A DNA stretch of 36,548 bases, taken from the NCBI GenBank assembly GCA_034211175.1, contig JAXHUH010000160.1, positions 1-36,548 on the forward strand. The letters are read 5' to 3'. The stretch comes from JAXHUH01 sp034211175 (GTDB taxonomy: Bacteria; Actinomycetota; Acidimicrobiia; Acidimicrobiales; CAIXPF01). Below, piece by piece: positions 16,038 to 23,923 of the stretch. Every line of letters begins with the position of its first letter. Positions within the stretch are counted from its first letter, which is position 1. A model generated the notes under the pieces. It did no database searches and had not been told where the DNA came from. It saw only the letters and a program-made list of their open reading frames with translations. The position numbers were made by a program, and so were the translations under genes.

Positions 16038-17663
16038 ATGTACCGGAAGAGACTGAGCGCCATCCTCCTCGTCATCGCGCTGACGGCCCTGGCCGCGTGC
16101 AGTGGCGACGATCCCGATGAGGCCGGCGCCGATGACGCGACCGACGGCGCGGCCGACACGACCGAGGCGGGGGCCGACGAGGGCGAGCCGCGACAGGGCG
16201 GCACGCTCGTGCTCCAGGCCAACTCGGAGATCTCGAGCGGGATGCACCCGTTCGAGTCCAACGACCCGGGCCTGATGCGCATCGCGTCGGGCACCGTCTA
16301 CAGCAAGCTCGTCGAGTTCGCGACCGGCGACGACGTCGACGGCCTCGAGGTCGTCGGCGACCTGGCGGAGGACTGGGAGATCTCCGAGGACGGCCTGACC
16401 TACACCTTCGCCCTGCGCGACGACGTCGTGTGGCACGACATCCCGCCGGTGAGCGGCCGCCCGTTCGTGGCCGACGACGTGGTGGCCACCTTCATGGGCC
16501 TCAAGGAGCAGGAAGGCCTGCACGCCTGGATGTTCGCGTCCGTCGACACCGTCGAGGCGGTCGACGAGCACACCGTGACCTTCAACCTCAACGAGCCGTT
16601 CGCCCCGCTGCTCGAGTACCTGGCGTACCACTTCAACATGATCGTGCCCCGCGAGGGCGTGGACGGCGAGTTCGACCTGGCGACCGAGGCGATCGGGACG
16701 GGGCCGTTCATGGTCGCCGAGCACACGCCCGACACCGAGTGGGTCCTCGAGCGCAACCCCGACTACTTCGTCGACGGGCTGCCCTACGTCGACGAGCTGC
16801 GCATGCCGATCGTGACCGACACCGCAGCGATGACCGCCGCGATGCGCAGCGGCCGCCTCGACATCGGGCTGACCACCGACAGCAGCGTCGTCGACGAGCT
16901 CACCGCGTCGGACGAGCTCTCGGCCGTCTCCGCGCAGGGCGCCGTCGTCAGCTTCTACATGAACCCGACGGTCGAGCCGTTCGACGACCTCGACGTCCGC
17001 CGGGCGGTGATGATGGCGATCGACTGGGACGGCATGGGCGAGTCGATCCGGGGTGACTACAACCTCACCTCGCTGATCCGCCAGGACATCGGCGACGCCG
17101 CGCTCCCACAGGACGAGGTCCGCGAGCTGCGTCCCTACGATCCGGAGGCCGCGCGGGAGCTGCTCGCCGGGGCCGGCCTGGAGGACGGGTTCTCGACCAC
17201 GCTGACCGTGCAGCGGGTCGACGAGGAGGACGTCCGCGAAGCGCAGTGGATCGCCCAGGACCTCGCCGAGGTCGGCATCGACGCCGAGATCGAGGTGATC
17301 GACCCGGGCACGGGCATCGACCGGCGCCGCAACCACCAGTTCGAGATCACCAAGGCGCTGCGTGGCACCCACCTGCCCGACCAGGTGTTCCGCGACTTCG
17401 ATCCCGAGTCGCTCGAGAACTACACCCAGGTCGACGACGAGATGGTCAACTCGATGGTCGCCGAGGCCCGGGCGACGACCGACGACGCCGAGCGCAACGA
17501 GATCTACCGGGAGCTCCAGCGGTACTTCGAGACCGAGCTGGTGACGGCCATCCACCCGCTCCAGAAGTACGACTACTTCGTCTTCAACACCCGAGTCCAC
17601 AACGTGCAGATGAGCCCGATCTACCAGGGTCGGCGCTGGGCCGAGGTCTGGGTCGACGAATGA
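16038..17663 (+). CDS. Dpp/Opp-type ABC transporter substrate-binding lipoprotein
   Basis: The 541-residue family 5 solute-binding protein starts with a lipoprotein signal (Arg/Lys N-terminus, hydrophobic stretch, LTALAAC lipobox with Cys21). An acidic Asp/Ala linker comes before the mature domain GEPRQGGTLVLQANSE. Typical family blocks are DLAEDWEISEDGLTYTFALR, DDVVWHD, GTGPFMV, LERNPDYF and DLDVRRAVMMAID. Anchored outside the membrane, it captures the solute for the Dpp-like permease. An unusually polar ligand region (FEITKALRGTHLPDQVFRDF) fits non-peptide ligands as well as peptides. It overlaps the next SDR by four bases and has its own operator-controlled promoter. Confidence 0.92.
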   Translation: MYRKRLSAILLVIALTALAACSGDDPDEAGADDATDGAADTTEAGADEGEPRQGGTLVLQANSEISSGMHPFESNDPGLMRIASGTVYSKLVEFATGDDVDGLEVVGDLAEDWEISEDGLTYTFALRDDVVWHDIPPVSGRPFVADDVVATFMGLKEQEGLHAWMFASVDTVEAVDEHTVTFNLNEPFAPLLEYLAYHFNMIVPREGVDGEFDLATEAIGTGPFMVAEHTPDTEWVLERNPDYFVDGLPYVDELRMPIVTDTAAMTAAMRSGRLDIGLTTDSSVVDELTASDELSAVSAQGAVVSFYMNPTVEPFDDLDVRRAVMMAIDWDGMGESIRGDYNLTSLIRQDIGDAALPQDEVRELRPYDPEAARELLAGAGLEDGFSTTLTVQRVDEEDVREAQWIAQDLAEVGIDAEIEVIDPGTGIDRRRNHQFEITKALRGTHLPDQVFRDFDPESLENYTQVDDEMVNSMVAEARATTDDAERNEIYRELQRYFETELVTAIHPLQKYDYFVFNTRVHNVQMSPIYQGRRWAEVWVDE

Positions 17664-18490
17664 GTCGCTTCGAGGGCGCGAACGTGCTGGTCGTCGGCGG
17701 CGGGGCCGACGGCCCGCCCCGGCCGGGGGAGACCCTGGCCATGGGCAACGGCAGGGCGATGGCGCTGCGGCTCGCCGCCGAGGGCGCCCGGGTCGCGGTC
17801 ACCGACATCGACGGTGACCTCGCTGCCGGGACCGTCGACGCACTGGCCACCGACGGCCTGGCCATCGTCGCCGACGCCGCCGACCCCGACCAGTGCCGGG
17901 CCGCCGTCGAGCGCGCCGAGCGCGAGCTCGGCCCGCTGACCGGGGTCGTGTGCAACGTCGGGATCGGCAGTCGCACCCCGATCGACGACCTGACGGTCGA
18001 GGAGTGGGACCGGATCTTCTCGATCAACGTCACCTCCCACTGGGTGACGGCCCAGGCGGCGCTCGCCCACATGGTGCCGAGGGGGAGGGGCGCGTTCGTC
18101 TTCGTCTCGTCGGGCACCGCGCTGCGCAGCCCGGGGTTCGCGCTGGCCTACGAGTCGTCGAACCTGGCGCTCCACGCCGTCGCCCGTCACGTCGCGGTGC
18201 GCCACGGCTGCAACGGGATCCGCGCCAACGTCGTCAGCCCGGGCCTCATCGAGTCGGCCATGGCCCGCCGGGCGTGGGGCGACCTCAGCTTCCGCGACGC
18301 GGTCGCCCCGATGCGCCGCCAGGGCCAGCCCGAGGAGCTCGCCGCGGTGGTGGCGTTCTACCTCTCCGACGACGCCGCCTACGTGAGCGGCACGGTCCTG
18401 CCGGTCGACGGTGGCATCGACGCCGGCAACTACAACGAGCACCGGCCCGAGCTGAGTCGTCCGCGTCCGGCGCCGGCGGCCGGGGGGTGA
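17660..18490 (+). CDS. SDR-family protein with catalytic Lys replaced by Asn (SDR 3)
   Basis: The 276-residue SDR has a variant nucleotide-binding loop, VVGGGADGPPRPGETLAMGNGRA, resembling the longer GxxxGNG loop of some SDRs. CNVG stands in place of NNAG, and there is a Ser in the VSSG block. The usual YxxxK reads YESSN: Tyr164 is present but residue 168 is Asn (AAC at 18161-18163). The C-terminal LPVDGGIDAGNYNEHRPE is intact. The lysine normally lowers the Tyr pKa and holds the nicotinamide ribose, so the enzyme may be slow, use another mechanism or be a non-catalytic binder. It is overlapped by the binding-protein gene upstream and by UGSC-partner copy B downstream, placing it at the head of the second UGSC locus. 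Confidence 0.85.
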   Translation: MSRFEGANVLVVGGGADGPPRPGETLAMGNGRAMALRLAAEGARVAVTDIDGDLAAGTVDALATDGLAIVADAADPDQCRAAVERAERELGPLTGVVCNVGIGSRTPIDDLTVEEWDRIFSINVTSHWVTAQAALAHMVPRGRGAFVFVSSGTALRSPGFALAYESSNLALHAVARHVAVRHGCNGIRANVVSPGLIESAMARRAWGDLSFRDAVAPMRRQGQPEELAAVVAFYLSDDAAYVSGTVLPVDGGIDAGNYNEHRPELSRPRPAPAAGG

Positions 18491-19512
18491 GCGTGGGTCG
18501 GGTCGCCGAGGTCGTCGCGCTGATCGAGCGGTACCTGGCCGAGGGCATGACCGACGGCCTGCCGGTCATCCCGCCGACCGAGGCGAGCCTGGCCGCGGCG
18601 GTGGAGGCATCGGGCCGCGACGGCGACGACGTCGTCGGCCTGATGCCGCCCCAGTACCGGGAGGCCACCGTGCGCGACGTGGCCATCAACGCCGTGCTGG
18701 CCGGCTGCCTGCCGGAGTACCTGCCGGTCGTGCTCGCCGCGCTCGACGCCATGGTCCAGCCCGAGTTCCACCTCGAGCACCTGGCGACCAGCACCAAGGG
18801 CAACGCACCCCTCCTGATCGTGAACGGTCCGGTGCGCGAGCGGATCGGGATGAACGCCCGGGGCAACGTGCTCGGACCGGGCAACCGCGCCAACGCGACG
18901 ATCGGCCGGGCGATCCGGCTCGTGATGATGAACCTCGGCGGCGCCGAACCGGGCCTCACCGACCGTGCCGTGTTCGGCCATCCCGGCAAGTACACGTACA
19001 CGATCGCCGAGGACGAGGAGCACAGTCCCTGGGAGCCGTACCACGTCGAGGTCGGCTTCGAGCCCGGCGACAGCGCGGTGACGGTCGTGTCGTGCGAGGC
19101 GCCCCGCTACGTGGGCGCGGTCACCGACGACCCCGAGGTCATCGCGCTGCGCATGGCCGAGGTGCTGCGCACCGTGACCAGCTTCGGGTTCACCGGCCCG
19201 ACCGAGGCGGTCGTGCTCGTCGGTGGCGACCACCGGGGTGCGCTCGGCGACGCGGGGTGGAGCAAGGACGACCTCCGCAGCGCCATCTTCGGTCGCTGTG
19301 GGCGTCGCGCCGCCGACCTGCGCGCCGCAGCGGCCCGTTACCCGGGCCTCGACGGCGCGGGCGACGACGACGTCGTGCCGCTGTTCCGCGACGTCGGCGA
19401 CATCAAGATCGTCGCCGCCGGAGGGCCGGGCATCGTGTCGCTCGTCTGCTACGGCGCCCCGTCCCTCGACTACGGGCTCGCGGTGACCAGACCGATCGGC
19501 GGCGACGCGTGA
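18487..19512 (+). CDS. UGSC-associated protein, copy B (uncharacterised family)
   Basis: The 341-residue paralogue of copies A and C has TDGLPVIPPTEAS, NAVLAGCLPEYLPVVLAALDA, STKGNAPLLIVNGPVRERIG, NRANATIGRAIRL and HPGKYTYTIAEDEEHSPWEPYHVE. It has the most complete set of shared blocks of the three. Downstream of the conserved core it has VVLVGGDHRGALGDAGWSKDD and a C-terminal IKIVAAGGPGIVSLVCYG, suggesting a two-domain protein whose second half has a Rossmann-like strand-loop pattern. No family function is known to me. The GTG at 18487 overlaps the SDR 3 stop (GTGA). It precedes the NifU-C-like gene by 100 bp. Confidence 0.8.
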   Translation: MSVGRVAEVVALIERYLAEGMTDGLPVIPPTEASLAAAVEASGRDGDDVVGLMPPQYREATVRDVAINAVLAGCLPEYLPVVLAALDAMVQPEFHLEHLATSTKGNAPLLIVNGPVRERIGMNARGNVLGPGNRANATIGRAIRLVMMNLGGAEPGLTDRAVFGHPGKYTYTIAEDEEHSPWEPYHVEVGFEPGDSAVTVVSCEAPRYVGAVTDDPEVIALRMAEVLRTVTSFGFTGPTEAVVLVGGDHRGALGDAGWSKDDLRSAIFGRCGRRAADLRAAAARYPGLDGAGDDDVVPLFRDVGDIKIVAAGGPGIVSLVCYGAPSLDYGLAVTRPIGGDA

Positions 19513-19612
19513 CGGGGCGTCGGCCGGTGAACCCCGACCAGCTCCCCGAACAGCACCATCCACCAGTCATCGAACGACGGACCGCAACGGCCGTCGAGGG
19601 AGGGCAATGGCC

Positions 19613-19864
19613 ATGAGCGCCGACACCACCGCGATCGACACGGCCCTGGCGCCGCTGCGCCAGCAGCTGCAGGCCGACGGCTACGACCTCGTCGCCGCGC
19701 TCGGCTCCGACGACCGGTTGGAGGCCGAGGTCGTCGCCGGGCCCGAGGCGTGTGCCGAGTGCCTGATCCCCAAGGACCTGATGACGGCGATGTTGACCGA
19801 CCAGGTCACCGGCGCCGGCATCACGGTCGGCGATGTCGCGCTGACCTACCCGGCCGACCACTGA
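19613..19864 (+). CDS. Small NifU-C-terminal-like protein with a CxxC motif
   Basis: The 83-residue acidic protein has the pattern LRQQLQADGYDLVAAL, a strand region, EACAEC (Cys47, Cys50) and IPKDLMTAMLTDQV. This parallels the C-terminal NifU/NFU domain, which reads L-x-DGGD... followed by CxxCP and a long helix; here the residue after CxxC is Leu-Ile-Pro. NFU domains carry labile Fe-S clusters or act as thiol carriers. Placed between partner B and the UGSC selenoprotein, it could deliver electrons, a cluster or a thiol/selenol partner. ATG at 19613 is favoured over 19607 because GGAGG is nine bases away rather than three. The family match is distant. Confidence 0.6.
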   Translation: MSADTTAIDTALAPLRQQLQADGYDLVAALGSDDRLEAEVVAGPEACAECLIPKDLMTAMLTDQVTGAGITVGDVALTYPADH

Positions 19865-19917
19865 GCCACGCGCTCAGGCCATCGCCGACGAGCACGACCA
19901 GGAAGAGAGGGAGACCC

Positions 19918-20448
19918 ATGCGCAGCATCCTCGATCCGACCGGCGCCTCCGGCCAGGACGACGACACGACACTGGCACCGCGGCTGCCGAGCCCGCGCGG
20001 CCTGCGGGCCGGGCTGGTCGACAACGGGAAGCCGACCGCGGCCGTGCTCCTGCGGGAGGTGGGTGACCACCTGAAGGCCGAGCACGGCCTCGCCGGGTAC
20101 CGCCTCGTCACCAAGGGCTACTTCGGGACGCCGGCCGAGCCGGAGCTGGTGGCCGACGTGGCCGCCGACTGCGACCTCGTACTCGCCGCGGTCGGTGATT
20201 GAGGCTCCTGTAGCGCCGCCAGTTTGGCGGACGGCATCCTCTTCGAACGGGCCGGCGTCCCCGCCGTGCCCATCATCACGTCCTCGTTCGAGCTGTCGGC
20301 CCGGGCCATGGCCAAGAACCACGGCTTCCCGGGCTACGAGTACGCGATCGTGCCCCACCCGGTGGCCAGCGTGTCCGCCGCACAACTGCGGGCCCTGGCC
20401 CACGAGGTGGCGCCCCGCATCATCGAGATCCTGGGGGTCGAGCAGTGA
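19918..20448 (+). CDS. UGSC-motif selenoprotein, locus B (in-frame TGA at 20200-20202)
   Basis: The 176-residue product, with TGA read as Sec95, starts at an ATG with GAGAGGGAG upstream. Its first part contains LRAGLVDNGKPTAAVLLREVGDHL and ends LVLAAVGD, then U-GSCSAASLADGILFERAGVPAVPIITSSFELS, VPHPVASVS and a C-terminal helix ending GVEQ. It aligns end to end with the locus A product. Sec95 and Cys98 form the putative redox pair; the extra Cys of locus A (GSCSAC) is Ala here. The codon after TGA starts a region that folds into a hairpin with its loop 19 nt away. The stop overlaps the start of partner copy C (GTGA), and the upstream neighbour is the CxxC protein. The second half would not be conserved in this way if TGA ended translation. 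Confidence 0.9.
20200..20233 (+). promoter_or_regulatory. Sec-coding TGA and candidate bacterial SECIS hairpin, locus B
   Basis: CCGCCA (20216-20221) pairs with TGGCGG (20225-20230) around the loop GTT; G20215-C20232 and C20214-G20233 extend the stem across a bulged A. The loop begins with G, 19 nt after the TGA, which fits the spacing and loop-G features I recall for bacterial SECIS elements. Confidence 0.72.
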
Positions 20449-21593
20449 GCACCGTGCGCGACGACACGTCGCCGGCCAGGCGTGACCCGGCCGGCGACCC
20501 CCTCGCCGGGGGCCCGTTCGCCGACGACGCACCCGACGCCGCCGCCCGTGCCCGTCGGGCGATCGAGCACTGCTACGCACAGGGCTGGACCGACGGGCTG
20601 CCGGTGGTGCCGTGCGACGAGGAGCTCCTCGGCGAGTTCCTCGCCACGACCGACCGCCCGGCCGACGAGGTCATCCTCGGGATGGCCCACCTCAACCGGG
20701 CGTGCACCGTGCGCCTCGCCGCCATCAACGCCGCGATGGCCGGCTGCGAGCCCGCCTACTTCCCGGTCGTGCTCGCCGCCCTCGACTCACTGGTCGCGGA
20801 GGGCTACGTGACCCGGGCGATCTGGCAGAGCACCACCGGCACCGCGCCCTGCCTGCTGGTCAACGGCCCCGTGCGGGCCCGGATCGGGCTCAACAGCCGG
20901 GGCAACGTGTTCGGCTCCGGGTTCCGGGCCAACGCCACCATCGGGCGGGCCATCCGCCTCGTCGGCATCAACGCGTTCGGGATCCGGCCCCACGAGCTCG
21001 ACCAGGCCACGCAAGGCACACCGGCCAAGTACACCTGCGCCATCGCGGAGAACGAGGAGGACTCACCATGGCCCCCGTTCCACGTCGAGCACGGCTTCGC
21101 CCCGACCGACAGCACCGTCACCGCGTTCACGTCGCGCTCGGTGCTCCACGTCGAGGCCCGGCACACGACCGAGCCCGAGCAGCTGCTGCGTGACCTCGCC
21201 GACTCCGTCGCCCGGACGGGCGCGCTGATCCACGCGACCACGAGCGCGTGCCTGGTCCTGTCGCCGGAGCACGCGCAGCTGCTCGGCCGGGCCGGGTGGT
21301 CGCGAACCGACATCCGCGAGTTCGTCCACGAGGAGGCGGTCAACAGCCGCTCCGACCTGCGGCGGGTCGGCAAGAGCTCGGTCTCCCGGGAGACGAGGTG
21401 GCGCCTGCCCGACGACCACCCGGACGCGGTCGCCGACGATGCCGGCGACCTCATCGGGGCGCTGGCCGTGCCCGAGTCCCTCCAGATCGTGGTGGCGGGG
21501 GCGCCGAACGCCGGGGTGTCGGCCATCATCGAGACGTTCGGGCCCCGCGGCCCGACCCCGGCCGTCACCCGGGTCGAGGCGACCGCGGGCTGA
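20445..21593 (+). CDS. UGSC-associated protein, copy C (uncharacterised family)
   Basis: The 382-residue paralogue is the longest of the three, with about 30 extra N-terminal residues. It keeps TDGLPVVP, INAAMAGCEPAYFPVVLAALDS, LLVNGPVRARIGLNSRGN, FRANATIGRAIRL and the KYTCAIAENEEDSPWPPFHVEHGF block. STKG of copy B is replaced by STTGTAP, and HPGKYT by TPAKYT, so it has diverged in the presumed binding loops. The second half (LVLSPEHAQLLGRAGWSRTDIREFVHEEA) mirrors copy B. The GTG at 20445 overlaps the selenoprotein stop, so translation is coupled. B and C may form a heteromer around the selenoprotein; this is inference. Confidence 0.8.
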   Translation: MSTVRDDTSPARRDPAGDPLAGGPFADDAPDAAARARRAIEHCYAQGWTDGLPVVPCDEELLGEFLATTDRPADEVILGMAHLNRACTVRLAAINAAMAGCEPAYFPVVLAALDSLVAEGYVTRAIWQSTTGTAPCLLVNGPVRARIGLNSRGNVFGSGFRANATIGRAIRLVGINAFGIRPHELDQATQGTPAKYTCAIAENEEDSPWPPFHVEHGFAPTDSTVTAFTSRSVLHVEARHTTEPEQLLRDLADSVARTGALIHATTSACLVLSPEHAQLLGRAGWSRTDIREFVHEEAVNSRSDLRRVGKSSVSRETRWRLPDDHPDAVADDAGDLIGALAVPESLQIVVAGAPNAGVSAIIETFGPRGPTPAVTRVEATAG

Positions 21594-21628
21594 CGGCGAC
21601 GGCGCACGGGGCGAGCCCTCGCCGACAT

Positions 21629-21652
21629 CGGTACACCGACGGTATACCGTCG
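21629..21652. promoter_or_regulatory. CGGTATAC-type operator at the second GntR gene
   Basis: CGGTACACCGA is followed at once by CGGTATACCGTCG. The core ACGGTATACCGT is a perfect 12-bp palindrome. A closely matching 24-bp element lies at 22476-22499. TATACC (21643-21648) could be the -10 of the GntR gene, so this is probably an autoregulatory site. Confidence 0.7.
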
Positions 21653-21671
21653 CCCGCTACCATCCCGGGCC

Positions 21672-22421
21672 ATGGCAGCTCCGAGCGCGGACGACAGCCC
21701 GACGACCACCGTGCGCACGCAGATGCAGTTGCGTGACCTGATCCTCGCCGGCGAGCTCCAGCCGGGCGAGCGGATCTCCGAGCAGTCGGTCGTGAACCGC
21801 ATCGGGGCGTCGCGCACGCCGGTGCGCACGGCCCTGGTCCGCCTCGAGGGCGAGGGCCTGCTCGAACCGATCCCCTCGGGTGGCTACGCGGTGCGCAGCT
21901 TCACCGAGAACGACATCTTCGACGCCATCGAGGTGCGGGGGACCATCGAGGGGCTCGGCGCCCGCCTGGCGGCCGAGCGGTCGCCGAGCCGGCGGGAGCT
22001 GGCGTCGCTCGAAGCGGTGGCGGACGAGATCGACGAGGTCCTGACCGGGCCCCAACCGCTGAACGAGGACGCGTTCGCCCGCTACGCCGAGATCAACACC
22101 CGCTTCCACGACACGCTCCGCCAGCTCTCGGCCAGCCCGGTGGTCTCGCGTCAGATCGAACGGGCCAACGCCCACCCGTTCGCCTCGCCGAGTGGGTTCG
22201 TCCAGGCCCAGTCGGCCCTGCCCGAGGCCGGCCTCGTGCTGACGGTGGCCCAGTACCAGCACCGCTGCATCCTCGAGGCCATCGCCTCGGGCCAGGGCAC
22301 CCGGGCCGAGCAGGTGACCCGTGAGCACGCCCGCCTCGCCGCGCGGAACCTCGGCTATGCCCTGCGCGACCAGCGGTCCCTGGAGCTGGTGCCGGGCGCG
22401 GCGCTCATCGCGACGGGCTGA
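21672..22421 (+). CDS. Second FCD-type GntR transcriptional regulator
   Basis: The 249-residue protein has a winged helix (RTQMQLRDLILAGELQPGERISEQ, RIGASRTPVRTALVRLEGEGLLE) and an FCD domain with conserved histidines in NTRFHDTL, YQHRCILEAI and TREHARLA, the usual metal/carboxylate ligand pocket. It lies between UGSC partner C and the Rieske operon and has near-identical operator elements in front of itself and of the Rieske operon, so it likely represses both until an aromatic acid binds. Its domain order matches the GntR encoded at 5605, but the operator sequences differ. Confidence 0.9.
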   Translation: MAAPSADDSPTTTVRTQMQLRDLILAGELQPGERISEQSVVNRIGASRTPVRTALVRLEGEGLLEPIPSGGYAVRSFTENDIFDAIEVRGTIEGLGARLAAERSPSRRELASLEAVADEIDEVLTGPQPLNEDAFARYAEINTRFHDTLRQLSASPVVSRQIERANAHPFASPSGFVQAQSALPEAGLVLTVAQYQHRCILEAIASGQGTRAEQVTREHARLAARNLGYALRDQRSLELVPGAALIATG

Positions 22422-22475
22422 GCCCTCGGTGTCGGTGGGGCCGGCTCCGACCGGAGCGATCAGGCCCTGGACCTG

Positions 22476-22499
22476 CGGTATCCCATCGGTATACTGTCG
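22476..22499. promoter_or_regulatory. CGGTATAC-type operator and -10 region of the Rieske operon
   Basis: CGGTATCCCAT is followed by CGGTATACTGTCG. It matches the 21629 element at 19 of 24 positions in the same register. TATACT (22490-22495) is a good -10 box inside it, 57 bp before the Rieske ATG, so binding would block polymerase. Confidence 0.7.
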
Positions 22500-22552
22500 T
22501 TGTCGAACCGCCTCGAGGCGGTGTCCACAGGGGCCACGGGGGAGGGACCGGC

Positions 22553-23923
22553 ATGAGCCAGCTCGACCAGCACGTCGGGATCGGGGGCGTCGTCGCCGAG
22601 CGCCCCGGCGGAGACACGACCGAGGCGATCCTCCGGGAGACGGAGGCGGCGCTGGCCGAGCGGGAGGTGCCCGCGGCGATCTTCAACGACGCCGGCATCT
22701 TCGCCGCCGAGCGGCGCAGGATCTTCGCCCGGTCGTGGATCTACCTGGCCCACACGTCGGAGATCCCCGAGCCCGGCGACTACGTGCTCCGCCACATCGT
22801 CGACGACCCCTACGTCGTGGTGCGGTCCTCCGACGGTGAGATCCGGGCCCTGCACAACCACTGCCGCCACCGGGGCATGCAGGTGTGTCGCAGCGAGCTG
22901 GGCAACGCGTCGAACTTCCGCTGCCCGTACCACGGCTGGACCTACCGCAACACCGGAGCCCTGACCGGCGTGCCGGTGCAGAAGCAGGCCTACGGCGACG
23001 ACCTCGACAAGGGTGCGCTCGGGCTCGTCGAGGTCGCCCAGCTCGACACGTACAACGGCATGATCTTCGCCTGCCAGGACCCGGACCAGGTGCCGCTCGG
23101 CGAGTGGCTCGGCGACATGAGGTGGTACCTCGACCTGCTCACGATGCGCAGCCCCGCCGGCCTCGAGGTCGTCGGGCCGCCGCAGCGCTGGGTCGTCGAC
23201 GTCGACTGGAAGATCGCCGGCGAGAACTTCGTCGGCGACAGCTACCACACGCTCATGACCCACCGGTCCATGGTCGAGCTCGGCCAGGCGCCCCGCGACG
23301 CCCGCTACGGGATGTACGGCGAGCAGGTCCACATCCCCGGCAAGGGCCACGGCGCCATGCTCATCGGCGCCCCGCCGGGCATGGACCTGCCGCCGTTCTG
23401 GGGGTACCCGGAGGACGCGATCGAGCGGGCCCGCACCTCGCTCCCGACCCGGGAGCAGTTCGACCTCGCCTACCGGACCCGCATGATGCTCGGCTCGGTC
23501 TTCCCGAACCTGTCGATCCACAACCCGATCCGCCGCCCCGACCCGAGCTACGAGGGGTCGGTGCCGATGATGACGCTGCGGACGTGGAACCCGCTCGGCC
23601 CGGGCCGGATCGAGATCTCCTCGTACTTCGCGGTCGAGCAGGACATGAGCGACGAGTTCAAGCAGCTCTCCTCGTGGTCCTACCTGCGCTCGTTCGGCAT
23701 CTCCGGCACGTTCGAGCAGGACGACACCGAGATCTGGACCCACATCTCCCGCAACGCCGGCACGTTCACCGGGCACCAGCAGCGGGCCAACTACGGGATG
23801 GGCGCCGAGGTCGAGCCCGACGAGAACTGGCCCGGTCCCGGGGTCGCCATCCCGATGAACTTCACCGACACCAACCTCCTCGCCTTCTACCGGCGCTGGC
23901 TCGAGATGATGACCGCGTCATGA
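22553..23923 (+). CDS. Rieske non-heme iron ring-hydroxylating oxygenase, large (alpha) subunit
   Basis: The 456-residue subunit hydroxylates an aromatic ring with O2 and electrons from a reductase not found here. The Rieske [2Fe-2S] site is Cys104-x-His106 and Cys124-x2-His127. The mononuclear iron motif is GENFVGDSYHTLMTH with Asp229, His232 and His237. The length and the LHNHCRHRG and FRCPYHGWTY blocks fit the benzoate/biphenyl-type dioxygenase group that works with a beta subunit. Substrate cannot be assigned; a benzoate-, phthalate- or salicylate-like acid is plausible given the lig genes. It starts at an ATG after GGAGGG and overlaps the beta gene by four bases. Confidence 0.93.
   Translation: MSQLDQHVGIGGVVAERPGGDTTEAILRETEAALAEREVPAAIFNDAGIFAAERRRIFARSWIYLAHTSEIPEPGDYVLRHIVDDPYVVVRSSDGEIRALHNHCRHRGMQVCRSELGNASNFRCPYHGWTYRNTGALTGVPVQKQAYGDDLDKGALGLVEVAQLDTYNGMIFACQDPDQVPLGEWLGDMRWYLDLLTMRSPAGLEVVGPPQRWVVDVDWKIAGENFVGDSYHTLMTHRSMVELGQAPRDARYGMYGEQVHIPGKGHGAMLIGAPPGMDLPPFWGYPEDAIERARTSLPTREQFDLAYRTRMMLGSVFPNLSIHNPIRRPDPSYEGSVPMMTLRTWNPLGPGRIEISSYFAVEQDMSDEFKQLSSWSYLRSFGISGTFEQDDTEIWTHISRNAGTFTGHQQRANYGMGAEVEPDENWPGPGVAIPMNFTDTNLLAFYRRWLEMMTAS

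Noticed and set aside
15711..17600. Long minus-strand ORF (629 codons) across the binding-lipoprotein gene
   Set aside because: Low-complexity antisense product; the plus-strand gene has a lipobox and family motifs.
20224..20448. Independent small gene starting at TTG 20224
   Set aside because: Same reason: it is in frame with the ORF ending at TGA 20202 and lacks a ribosome binding site of its own.
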